Shown: piece after piece, positions 1-6,279 of the stretch | Numbering within the stretch: the first letter of the stretch is position 1 | How the letters are laid out: each line of letters opens with the position of its first letter | Assembly: GCA_028705415.1 (NCBI GenBank) | Contig: JAQWDO010000017.1 | Span: forward strand, 1-12,771 | Origin: Dehalococcoidales bacterium | GTDB lineage: Bacteria; Chloroflexota; Dehalococcoidia; Dehalococcoidales; CSSed11-197 | Direction of reading: 5' to 3' | DNA: 12,771 bases | Program-made: the position numbers and the translations under genes | Notes under the pieces: model-generated | What the model was told of the DNA's origin: nothing | The model's database searches: none | The model's input: the letters and a program-made list of their open reading frames with translations, nothing else

Positions 1-733
1 CATAATCGGCAGAACTGGTGGCATTGCGTATAGCTACTTTGGGCAGGGTAAAATCAACGTAAGCGGCACGGGTAAATTCTTTTTCAACCACGAATGCGCC
101 GTATACCGAAAGGTGATCGGTGGTGATAATGATGTTGCCGGCAGACGGGTTAATGTCATAGGAAACCGGCTCCCAGACTTTAAGAGCCTGGTTATAGTAA
201 CATGCGCCTACGTATTCAGCTGGGTCTGCGCCGGCAGGCACAAGGGCCTTGTCATAGGGTATGGTGATATCAATCAGCCCTGCAAGTTCTTCATCGGTAT
301 CTATATGGAAATCCCAGGCGTTGACCGGCAATTCATCATTGATGAGCATGTTTTCCATGGGAGCAATGGTAACCATAGCCTCTTCATCCAGGCAGACCGG
401 GGATACCTCGATGGAAACCCCCTTGCCGGTAACTATCAGGTTCTCTCCATCCAGCTTCCCCGATACGATGTTGCTGGTAGTGGTGGGCAAAACACTGGTA
501 GTTGCGGGAGGCGTGGTTGTGGGAGGTGGTGTGGTGGTTTTGGTTGCCGGAAGGCTGGTTGTGGGCGTGGTGGTGGCTGGTTTGGTAGTGGTTGGCTGTG
601 TTGAGGAGGTTGCCGGAGTAGTGGTGGGTTCTTCCCCTCCCCCGCAGGATGGGAGAAGTGTTGCGGCAAGTACGAGCAGAACCACGATGGAGATTAACCT
701 TGTGGCTTTAGTAGATAGTGTTCTTGAGATCAC
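1..733 (-). CDS. Secreted lipoprotein with Thr/Pro-rich stalk (C-terminus beyond left edge)
   Basis: The start is GTG at 733-731, preceded by AAGGAGG at 749-743 with a spacer of about 9 bases. Residues 1-29 form a lipoprotein signal peptide: basic residues R4, K9 and R12, a hydrophobic stretch to L27, then the lipobox L-L-P-S-C with the lipidated cysteine at C30. Residues 36-87 are almost only Thr, Pro, Ala and Ser, a flexible stalk. A globular, probably beta-rich domain follows, containing a segment that reads ITIPYDKALVP and later HLSVYGAFVV, and it is still open at the left edge (244 codons visible). I infer a protein anchored on the outer face of the cytoplasmic membrane, with the stalk spacing the domain away from the surface. 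I do not recognise its function. The stalk is in-frame and unbroken, and the long plus-strand open frames opposite it come from its biased codons. Confidence 0.85.
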   Translation of the reverse strand, partial: MISRTLSTKATRLISIVVLLVLAATLLPSCGGGEEPTTTPATSSTQPTTTKPATTTPTTSLPATKTTTPPPTTTPPATTSVLPTTTSNIVSGKLDGENLIVTGKGVSIEVSPVCLDEEAMVTIAPMENMLINDELPVNAWDFHIDTDEELAGLIDITIPYDKALVPAGADPAEYVGACYYNQALKVWEPVSYDINPSAGNIIITTDHLSVYGAFVVEKEFTRAAYVDFTLPKVAIRNATSSADY

Positions 734-820
734 GCGCAAAAGCCTCCTTAATTTAGATGAGCTTTTTTTATTGCCAGAGCTATTTGATTGTTGCTATTAA
801 AAGTACATAAAAAACGATTC

Positions 821-849
821 ATTATACAGATATTCTCGTTTATAATCAA
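821..849 (-). promoter_or_regulatory. Sigma-70 promoter for the lipoprotein gene
   Basis: On the minus strand, TTGATT (849-844) is followed after 17 bases by a perfect TATAAT (826-821). The start of transcription should fall near 813, giving a leader of about 80 bases before the GTG start at 733. I see no riboswitch-like fold in that leader. Confidence 0.6.
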
Positions 850-860
850 CCCATAGATAA

Positions 861-888
861 TTATTACTAATAAGGTAATTTCATTACC
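861..888. promoter_or_regulatory. Two abutting inverted repeats, possible operator pair
   Basis: Two perfect inverted repeats touch each other. TTATTA-C-TAATAA covers 861-873, and GGTAAT-TTC-ATTACC covers 874-888. They lie between the two divergent promoters, about 12 bases upstream of the lipoprotein -35 and about 60 bases upstream of the yjbQ-like -10. A dimeric regulator binding here could affect one or both genes. The repeats are short and the region is AT-rich, so chance is possible for the first one. Confidence 0.4.
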
Positions 889-949
889 ACTACAGGAGAA
901 ATAGTCAACAAGTATTCATGCCGGTTAAAAAAACAGGCTGGCAGTGTTT

Positions 950-958
950 TGCTATAAT
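950..958 (+). promoter_or_regulatory. Extended -10 promoter for the yjbQ-like gene
   Basis: TGCTATAAT is an extended -10 element (TGn plus a perfect TATAAT at 953-958). No good -35 is seen at the usual distance, as expected for extended -10 promoters. Transcription would start near 965, leaving a leader of about 58 bases that ends in the GGGAGG ribosome site at 1007-1012. Confidence 0.55.
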
Positions 959-1023
959 ACCCGTGCCATGGCCACTGCCTGGCTGATAGGCAACAATCAC
1001 CATCATGGGAGGTTATCTCAATT

Positions 1024-1425
1024 ATGCATCACAAGATTGATCTAATAACCAGCCAACCGACACAGTTTATAGATATTACCGCCAGAATACGCAGTATTTT
1101 ATCCGCCAACCCGGTTAAAAGCGGGGTTTGTTATATATTTGTTCCGCATACCACCGCGGCAGTTACCATCAACGAAAATGCCGACCCTGACGTGGTTTCC
1201 GATATAACTGCTTTCCTGAAGAAAAATATAGATAATGCATACGATTACCGCCACCTGGAAGGCAATTCGCCCGCCCATATCAAAGCCAGCATGCTGGGCA
1301 GTTCGGCAGTAGTCTTGATTGAAAACGGGGATCTGGTGCTGGGAACCTGGCAGGGCGTTTACTTTTGCGAATTCGACGGGCCCAGGTCGAGAAATTTTCT
1401 GGTAAAAATCTTTGCCGGCAGCTGA
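1024..1425 (+). CDS. yjbQ: YjbQ/UPF0047 family protein
   Basis: The 133-residue length is normal for the UPF0047 family. Family landmarks are present: HTTAAVTINEN (H42 to N52), YRHLEGNSPAH (H77, N81, H85), and the C-terminal TWQGVYFCEFDGPR (W109, Q110, G111, E116, D118, R121). These small trimeric proteins carry conserved histidines. A weak thiamin phosphate synthase activity has been reported for E. coli YjbQ, but the physiological role is not settled. The ATG at 1024 has GGGAGG 11 bases upstream. It is the only plus-strand gene here, divergent from the lipoprotein and convergent with the GNAT gene, with 42 bases between their stops. No thiamin gene or TPP riboswitch is visible nearby, so the context does not support a thiamin role. 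The family call is very secure and the function is not. Confidence 0.92.
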   Translation: MHHKIDLITSQPTQFIDITARIRSILSANPVKSGVCYIFVPHTTAAVTINENADPDVVSDITAFLKKNIDNAYDYRHLEGNSPAHIKASMLGSSAVVLIENGDLVLGTWQGVYFCEFDGPRSRNFLVKIFAGS

Positions 1426-1467
1426 CAGCCCAAACCGACGCCCGGCCGGCTCCCATTAACAGGGGCT

Positions 1468-1944
1468 TTAAAGCTTTTTGTAGTAAATCAAGCGGTCGTC
1501 ACCCGGTGCGTAAAAATCCGGTATGCGCGATATTTCCTGATATCCGTGATGGCAATAAAACCTGCGGGTTTTTTCATATTCCGGCGTAGATGAGGTTTCT
1601 ATCAGCGCCAGTTTTCCTCCCAGCGAGCGTATATTGTCCTCTGCTTCATTTATCAGCGCTGAGCCAATTCCAGAACCCTGACATGCAGGAATTACCGCCT
1701 CCCAGTAAATATCCCAGGTGCTTTCAGTGAGGGGAGTAGGGCCGTAGCAGATATAGCCGGTTATATTCCCATCTTCCTCCGCAACCACTATGTGATAACC
1801 GGAACCGGTGCCGCTGGCGAGATAATCCTCTACAAGCTCTTCAGCAACCGCAGTTTCGAAGGGCCTGAACTGGGAAATTTCACCCAGCAAGCCGGCAACT
1901 CCGTTCTTGTCCCGGTGCTCCATAAACCGTATGACAACGCTCAT
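1468..1944 (-). CDS. GNAT family N-acetyltransferase, last gene of the kamA operon
   Basis: The 158-residue protein is a single GNAT domain. Beta-strand 4 and the acetyl-CoA pyrophosphate loop read WEAVIPACQGSGIGSALI, with the Q-x-x-G-x-G motif at Q89-G94. The C-terminal part has the usual strand around IETSST and a final RLIYYKKL. I chose ATG at 1944 because it follows the stop of the upstream ATP-grasp gene after one base (TGA-T-ATG) and has GGAAAGAAG just upstream. An in-frame ATG at 1965 would add seven residues. The acceptor is unknown; from context I infer that it acetylates an amine of beta-lysine or of a beta-lysine-containing ligation product. It is much shorter than the beta-lysine acetyltransferase AblB/YodP (about 270 residues), so I do not name it ablB. 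Confidence 0.88.
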   Translation of the reverse strand: MSVVIRFMEHRDKNGVAGLLGEISQFRPFETAVAEELVEDYLASGTGSGYHIVVAEEDGNITGYICYGPTPLTESTWDIYWEAVIPACQGSGIGSALINEAEDNIRSLGGKLALIETSSTPEYEKTRRFYCHHGYQEISRIPDFYAPGDDRLIYYKKL

Positions 1945-1945
1945 A

Positions 1946-2935
1946 TCAGCTTCTTTCCAGTGCAATTTCGAGAATTTTCTTAATCAGTTCAGTATAGGTC
2001 AGCCCGGCAGCTGCTGCCTGCCTGGCACACCCCGCACCAGGGGAAATATCCGGGTTCGGGTTTACTTCCAGCACGTACAAATTGCCGCATTCATCCTGGC
2101 GGATATCAACCCTGGCATACCCGTGACAGCCGCAGGCTTTGTATGCTCTTGAGGCAAGTTCCTTGATTTCTGCTTCTTGCTTGAAAGAAACTTGTGCAGG
2201 GCAAATGACTTTGGTCTGCTGGTAATACAGGCTTTCCGGATTCCACTTGGATTCGAAGGTCAGAACACGCGGCATTCCTTCAGGCAGGGAATAGCTTATT
2301 TCAGAAACCGGTAAAACTTCGCCACCGATAACGGTTGCGTTGAATTCCCTGCCATCGATGAACTCTTCCACCAGAACCGGCGCTCCTGATGATTCCAGCA
2401 GTTTTGCAAGCACCCGTTCCAGCAATAACCGTGAATGCAGAACGTTTTCGGCATAAATGCCGTGGCTGGCATCATCCCGTGAAGGCTTGGCGATTACCGG
2501 AAAACGGAGGGTCAATTCTTCTGCTGAAGGGGAATCGAAAACCTGGAAGCCGGGTGTGGGAATGCCTTTACTCAAAAATGTTTTTTTGCTTGCCACCTTA
2601 TCCAGCCCCAGCATGAGTGCTTCCGGAGGGTTCCCGGTTACCGGAATATTCAGGCTCAAAGCCCCGCAGGCAATATCGACTTCGGTTTCCGGGCTGCCGG
2701 CAAAACCCTCAAACAGGTTGAATATTGCCGAAGCATCAATTTTTCCCAGGGTGCTGAGAGCTTCTTCAATCGGAGGGACAAGCGGCACCGGAAAAGGCCG
2801 GCAGTCAAGATCAATCAATGCCTGCTCAACTGCGTTCACCGCTTCCATTACTCCGCTAACCGCCGCATCTTCATTGCAGGCCGTGTAGCGGGAAGGTAAA
2901 GGGGCATTGAATATTATGGCTATATCTGGATGCAT
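1946..2935 (-). CDS. ATP-grasp ligase, D-Ala-D-Ala-ligase-like (second paralogue)
   Basis: The 329-residue protein has the three-part layout of D-Ala-D-Ala-ligase-type ATP-grasp enzymes. N-terminal domain: NLFEG (73-77), then IPVTGNPPEALMLGLDK. ATP-binding part: K150 in IAKP, the loop DDASHGI (154-160), and VEEF around E190-E191. C-terminal metal site: RVD (D277), E290 and N292 in LEVNPNP. These residues suggest an active enzyme that makes an acyl-phosphate and joins it to an amine. The acceptor-side segment after N292 (PNPDISPGAGCARQA) differs from that of true Ddl and of the upstream paralogue, so a different substrate is likely. The gene starts inside the end of the upstream ATP-grasp gene (16-base overlap) and ends one base before the GNAT start. 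A cell-wall role as Ddl cannot be excluded but is not favoured by the kamA context. Confidence 0.88.
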   Translation of the reverse strand: MHPDIAIIFNAPLPSRYTACNEDAAVSGVMEAVNAVEQALIDLDCRPFPVPLVPPIEEALSTLGKIDASAIFNLFEGFAGSPETEVDIACGALSLNIPVTGNPPEALMLGLDKVASKKTFLSKGIPTPGFQVFDSPSAEELTLRFPVIAKPSRDDASHGIYAENVLHSRLLLERVLAKLLESSGAPVLVEEFIDGREFNATVIGGEVLPVSEISYSLPEGMPRVLTFESKWNPESLYYQQTKVICPAQVSFKQEAEIKELASRAYKACGCHGYARVDIRQDECGNLYVLEVNPNPDISPGAGCARQAAAAGLTYTELIKKILEIALERS

Positions 2936-3927
2936 TGCGGATATCTTTCAAGCGCACCCGAAAGAATCTTCTGTAGTAAACTTTGATGAGATATACCGAG
3001 CAGGCCGGCCATTATTACCAGGTCGCTGTGGTTGCCCAGGCCGGGCAGGGGATTAATTTCTATGAAGTGGGGCCGGCCGCCGGAATCTATCCTGAAATCA
3101 ATCCTTGCCATATCCCGGCAACCGAGGAGGGCAAATATCCTGAGGCTGGTTCTTGATATCTCTTCCAGCACTGATTTCGGAAGCCTTGCCGGACACTCAT
3201 AATCGACTTGGTTTACATAATCTCTTTTAACTTCAATTGAATACATGAATTCCCGGGTCTGGTACCTGGGTTTGATGGCCATTATCCCCAGAACTTCCGG
3301 GCTGACAGAACCCACCACCCCCACGGTTACTTCCTCGCCGGAAATAAACTCCTCCAGCATTACCGGCTGGTTGTAACCGGCAAGGCAAGCAGCACAGTTG
3401 CTCCTTGCCTCACGGGAATCGTGAACCAGGGAACAGTCATGAATACCGATGCTCGAACCCTCGTGGGCAGGTTTTATCACCAGGGGAAAAGTAACACTTT
3501 CCCAATCGATTCTCTCAAGCCCGTCCCGGTTGTTTATCACCATCCAGCCGGGGGTCAATATGCCGGAAGCCTTAAGCAGATGCTTGGTCAGCGGCTTATC
3601 CAGGCAAACAGAAAGGCACTGCGGGGGCGAGCCGGTATAGGGGATATCACACATTTCAAGAACGGAGGGAACCTGTGCTTCCCGGCCCGGGTAATTTCCC
3701 CGGCCCTCACTGATGTTAAAAACCATATCTGTACCGGCACCAGCCAGAATATTGCGCAGGAATTCGGTGCCGCCACCCAGGTGTATTACCTGGTTGCCAA
3801 GCGCTTCCAGCGAAGAGGCAATTAGCTGAACGGTTTCAATTGAATCGTATTCTTCAGCAATATCCTCCGGATGCCCCGGTTTGGCATCAAAGCTGCTTTT
3901 AAGGTCATAAGCAAGGCCTATGCGCAT
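2920..3927 (-). CDS. ATP-grasp ligase, D-Ala-D-Ala-ligase-like (first paralogue)
   Basis: The 335-residue protein has a Ddl-type N-terminal domain starting MRIGLAYD. NISEGRGNYPGREAQVP (71-87) and IPYTGSPP follow, then the ATP-grasp fold: K152 in VIKP, the loop EGSSIGI (156-162), LEEF (E192-E193), and metal ligands D277 (RIDF), E290 and N292 in EINPLPG. All residues needed for ATP and Mg binding appear present. ATG at 3927 is chosen because it lies one base after the kamA stop (TAG-T-ATG) and gives the family N-terminus; a longer frame from 3981 would overlap kamA by 53 bases and add 18 atypical residues. I infer that it ligates an amino acid to another amine, with beta-lysine from KamA as a candidate partner. 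Databases would probably label it D-alanine-D-alanine ligase, which may mislead. Confidence 0.9.
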   Translation of the reverse strand: MRIGLAYDLKSSFDAKPGHPEDIAEEYDSIETVQLIASSLEALGNQVIHLGGGTEFLRNILAGAGTDMVFNISEGRGNYPGREAQVPSVLEMCDIPYTGSPPQCLSVCLDKPLTKHLLKASGILTPGWMVINNRDGLERIDWESVTFPLVIKPAHEGSSIGIHDCSLVHDSREARSNCAACLAGYNQPVMLEEFISGEEVTVGVVGSVSPEVLGIMAIKPRYQTREFMYSIEVKRDYVNQVDYECPARLPKSVLEEISRTSLRIFALLGCRDMARIDFRIDSGGRPHFIEINPLPGLGNHSDLVIMAGLLGISHQSLLQKILSGALERYPQCIQI

Positions 3928-3928
3928 A

Positions 3929-5245
3929 CTATGCTTCCACCCCCGGCAGCGCACTGGCGAGCAGATGCTCTTCGCCGGCACCGGAATTCATGTTATTTAC
4001 ATTCGATCCATCAGATGGGTTCCGGTACGAATACAGGTTCCCCCGGTAGTTTTTAAACAGATACGAACCCGGGTTGATTGCGGCAACATAATCGGGCAGA
4101 AGCGGCACTTTGCCGCCGCCATCCGGCAGGTCTACTATAAAAGCCGGGATTGCCATCCCGGTAGTATGCCCGCGCATGCCGGCAATAATCTCAACGCCTT
4201 TTTCTATCGGGGTGCGCAGGTGTTCCGTTCCGCGTACTTCATCGCACTGGAAGAGGTAATACGGCCGGACCTTTATTTTCAGGAGCCCCTGGCAAAGAGC
4301 CAGCTGGGCTTCCACGCTGTCATTGATGCCTCTGAGTAAAACCGACTGGTTGTTGACCGGGATGCCATGCCGCAGCAGGCGGTCACAGGCGGCGGCAGAC
4401 TCGGGTGTTATTTCCCGCACGGAATTAAAGTGGGTATTAAACCACACCGGTGAGTAGCGTGAAAGCATTTCGCACAGTTCTTCATCCACACGCTGGGGCA
4501 ATACCACCGGATACCTGGACCCGATACGGATAATTTCCACGTGTTGTATGCTTCTCAAAGCAGATAAAATGCTTTCCAGCCGTGCAGTGGAAAGGCTGAG
4601 CGAATCTCCTCCGGAAACAATCACGTCCCTGATTTCCTTGTGCTCACGTATATAATCAAACATGGCCTGGAATTCTTCCCTGCTGTGGACCATGCCCTTC
4701 TGGTTCCAGTCCCGCTTGCGCGTGCAGTGACGGCACAGCATGGGGCAAATATTGGTGGTAACCATGAGAGCTCTGTCTGAGTACCGGTGGACAAGCCCGG
4801 GCACAACCGAATCCCCCTTTTCGCCCAGCGGGTCGTCATAGCCCTGCATCAAATCATTGATTTCCAGTACGGAAGGTACTGATTGCCTTCTTACCGGGTC
4901 ATTAACATCAGCCGGGTCAATCAGCGTGAGGTAATAAGGCGTAATGGAAAGGGGATAACGGCAGGCTACCTTTTCCAGTTGCTTGATTTCTTCGCCAGGC
5001 ATCGGCAAATATTCAGCAAGTTCCTGAATGGTGGTTATACGGTGCTGAAACTGCCACTTCCAGTCGTTCCAGAGTCCGTCAGGGACAGACGGAAAGTATT
5101 TTTTCCGGTTTAACAGGGGTTGGGGAGGTTCCCCGCATTTACCGGGAGGTTCCGTTTCTTCTGCAGTCTCAACCGACGCAGATGGGGGCATGGTGAAATT
5201 AGACTGAGAGGATTTCAAAGAGATGTGTGCAGCCCCTTGTTTCAC
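3929..5245 (-). CDS. kamA: Lysine 2,3-aminomutase (radical SAM, PLP-dependent)
   Basis: KamA converts L-lysine to L-beta-lysine using a 4Fe-4S cluster, SAM and PLP. The 438-residue protein carries the cluster motif C167-x3-C171-x2-C174 in CPMLCRHCTRKR. The arginine two residues after C174 (R176) matches the substrate-carboxylate arginine of the clostridial enzyme. SGGDSLSLS (211-219) and the PLP lysine K379 in PDGGGK are also present. D335 (QCD) and D372 (VDLPDGGGK) sit 44 and 7 residues before that lysine, the same spacing as the two aspartates that bind the lysine side-chain amine in clostridial KamA, so lysine rather than glutamate is the likely substrate. The first 55 or so residues are a Pro/Ser/Glu-rich extension before the conserved WNDWKWQ. 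The C-terminal cysteine cluster that binds zinc in clostridial KamA is absent. GTG start with AGGAG at 5260-5256. First gene of the operon. Confidence 0.93.
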   Translation of the reverse strand: MKQGAAHISLKSSQSNFTMPPSASVETAEETEPPGKCGEPPQPLLNRKKYFPSVPDGLWNDWKWQFQHRITTIQELAEYLPMPGEEIKQLEKVACRYPLSITPYYLTLIDPADVNDPVRRQSVPSVLEINDLMQGYDDPLGEKGDSVVPGLVHRYSDRALMVTTNICPMLCRHCTRKRDWNQKGMVHSREEFQAMFDYIREHKEIRDVIVSGGDSLSLSTARLESILSALRSIQHVEIIRIGSRYPVVLPQRVDEELCEMLSRYSPVWFNTHFNSVREITPESAAACDRLLRHGIPVNNQSVLLRGINDSVEAQLALCQGLLKIKVRPYYLFQCDEVRGTEHLRTPIEKGVEIIAGMRGHTTGMAIPAFIVDLPDGGGKVPLLPDYVAAINPGSYLFKNYRGNLYSYRNPSDGSNVNNMNSGAGEEHLLASALPGVEA

Positions 5246-5271
5246 TTTTTTTATTCTCCTTTTTTGTATCC

Positions 5272-5307
5272 AGTATTCTTATACTAGAATTATATTTCTA
5301 GAATACT
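5272..5307. promoter_or_regulatory. Nested inverted repeat before kamA, possible operator
   Basis: Outer arms AGTATTCT (5272-5279) and AGAATACT (5300-5307) are perfect complements 20 bases apart. Inside and overlapping them, CTAGAA (5284-5289) pairs with TTCTAG (5296-5301), and CTAGAAT recurs directly at 5284 and 5298, a 14-base spacing. The element sits between the main candidate -10 box and the kamA ribosome site, where a repressor would block transcription. It could also act as an RNA hairpin in the leader. Confidence 0.45.
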
Positions 5308-5308
5308 A

Positions 5309-5369
5309 ATTATACAATAAGTGAAGGAGAATTCAAACATTTTTTACTAAAATTTTTTTTGCTTGTCAA
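5309..5369 (-). promoter_or_regulatory. Promoter region of the kamA operon (two candidate promoters)
   Basis: On the minus strand, TTGAAT (5336-5331) is followed after 16 bases by a perfect TATAAT (5314-5309), giving a start near 5302. Upstream of it lies an A/T-tract at 5338-5360 of the kind that acts as an UP element. A second candidate uses a perfect TTGACA (5369-5364), next to the transporter stop codon, with TAAAAA (5346-5341) after 17 bases. Another TATAAT at 5294-5289 lacks a good -35. I favour the first. Confidence 0.5.
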
Positions 5370-6185
5370 TCAGGAGATGACAGCGGAAACAATCAACCTT
5401 ACCGCCACGGCAAGAAGACCCAGGGCGAGCAGGCGGATGATCAGCGGCCCGGATATTTTTTGTGAAAACCTGGCGCCGATCTGAGCGCCGACTACCGCCC
5501 CGGCAGAAAGAAGCAGCGCGGTGGCAAAGCCATCCGAAAAGCTCTCCCTGATGATATGGGTGACCAGCGCCGATAAAGTGGTGATGGATATCACCATGTG
5601 GGAAGTTGCCGTGGCAATATGCACGGGGAATGCCAGGAGGGATGACATTGCCGGAACATGGATTATGCCGCCCCCGATGCCCAGCAGGCCTGCCACAAAG
5701 CCGGTGAAAAATGCCAGCAGGAGGCCTACCTTCATGGAATAGGAAAAGGTGTGTTTGATGCCATCTGAATCGGTTATTTCCCGGGTGGTGCTGCCGGCAA
5801 GAAAACCGGCAGGCGCTTTTTTAACCGAAGGTTTGAGCAGCAGATAGACTGACAGCGCAATAAGTACAAAGCTGAAAATCAGCTGGAAGGTGTCGCGCCC
5901 GAGTATTCCGGTAACGTTGGCGCCGATCACAGCACCGGGAATACCGGCAAGGGAAAATAACAGAGCAGACCGGTAATCAATCCGCTTCAGGCGGGAATAG
6001 GCAAGGGTTCCGGAGAGGGAATTGCTGAAGGTAACCATAAGAGTGATAGCGGTAATGGTTGCCGGAGCATAATCCGGGTACATCAGCAGAAGAATGGGAA
6101 CCAGTATGAACCCGCCCCCGGCACCAATGAGCGTACCGAACGCGCCTACCAAAAGTCCTATAATGGGTAAAACAAACCAGGGCAA
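5370..6185 (-). CDS. TauE/SafE family (DUF81) membrane transporter
   Basis: The 271-residue protein is strongly hydrophobic, with about eight membrane segments in two halves. Each half begins with the family's glycine-rich signature: GAFGTLIGAGGGFILVP near residue 15 and GFVAGLLGIGGGIIHVP near residue 165. A charged central loop (about 120-148) separates the halves. The family moves sulfite, sulfoacetate and other small organic anions across the cytoplasmic membrane, and the substrate here cannot be read from sequence. The start is TTG at 6185 with AGGAG at 6197-6193 and a 7-base spacer. It has its own promoter just upstream and lies 124 bases before kamA on the same strand. No clear terminator separates them, so readthrough into kamA is possible, and a link to export of an operon product is only speculation. 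Confidence 0.9.
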   Translation of the reverse strand: MPWFVLPIIGLLVGAFGTLIGAGGGFILVPILLLMYPDYAPATITAITLMVTFSNSLSGTLAYSRLKRIDYRSALLFSLAGIPGAVIGANVTGILGRDTFQLIFSFVLIALSVYLLLKPSVKKAPAGFLAGSTTREITDSDGIKHTFSYSMKVGLLLAFFTGFVAGLLGIGGGIIHVPAMSSLLAFPVHIATATSHMVISITTLSALVTHIIRESFSDGFATALLLSAGAVVGAQIGARFSQKISGPLIIRLLALGLLAVAVRLIVSAVIS

Positions 6186-6215
6186 ACAGCAACTCCTGCC
6201 AATAATCCTTAGGAA

Positions 6216-6245
6216 ATTATAGAAGGTTTATGCCGAATGTGCCAA
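6216..6245 (-). promoter_or_regulatory. Sigma-70 promoter for the TauE/SafE gene
   Basis: On the minus strand, TTGGCA (6245-6240; five of six consensus bases) is followed after 18 bases by a perfect TATAAT (6221-6216). Transcription would start near 6208, about 23 bases before the TTG start and just upstream of the AGGAG site. The -35 box is embedded in the T-run that ends the preceding polysaccharide operon. Confidence 0.6.
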
Positions 6246-6263
6246 AAACGGGCAAAACCGCCC
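6244..6263 (-). terminator. Weak intrinsic terminator of the polysaccharide operon
   Basis: On the minus strand, GGGC (6263-6260) can pair with GCCC (6253-6250) around a short G/T-rich loop, followed by G and then TTTTT (6248-6244). It lies 17 bases after the stop of the last glycosyltransferase gene. The stem is only four G-C pairs, so termination may be incomplete. Confidence 0.35.
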
Positions 6264-6279
6264 AGCCCACTCGCACCCT

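Noticed and set aside
113..800. Two long plus-strand open frames opposite the lipoprotein gene
   Set aside because: They are rich in Gly and Val because they read the complement of the Thr/Pro stalk; they lack ribosome sites, and the minus-strand frame has a signal peptide, lipobox and strong Shine-Dalgarno site.
734..812. Riboswitch or attenuator in the lipoprotein leader
   Set aside because: Only a four-base AGCT pairing was found; no conserved riboswitch core is visible.
1426..1467. Possible bidirectional terminator between the yjbQ-like and GNAT genes
   Set aside because: The best stem (CTCCC with GGGG around ATTAACA) needs a bulge or wobble and has no T-run on either side; the nearby TTTTT is inside the GNAT coding end.
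1468..1944. Naming the GNAT gene ablB (beta-lysine acetyltransferase)
   Set aside because: At 158 residues it is far shorter than AblB/YodP, and no AblB-specific N-terminal part is present; a similar reaction remains possible.
2389..2888. Plus-strand open frames opposite the second ATP-grasp gene
   Set aside because: No family motifs or ribosome sites; the minus strand encodes a full, motif-complete ATP-grasp protein.
3929..5245. EpmB (elongation factor P lysine 2,3-aminomutase) as identity for the radical SAM gene
   Set aside because: EpmB is about 340 residues and linked to epmA/efp; this protein is 438 residues with KamA-type N-terminal DWKWQ and substrate-binding aspartates.
5320..5380. 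Small plus-strand gene after the AAGGAG-like sequence at 5323-5328
   Set aside because: No ATG, GTG or TTG follows at a usable distance; the region is the A/T-rich promoter spacer of the kamA operon on the other strand.
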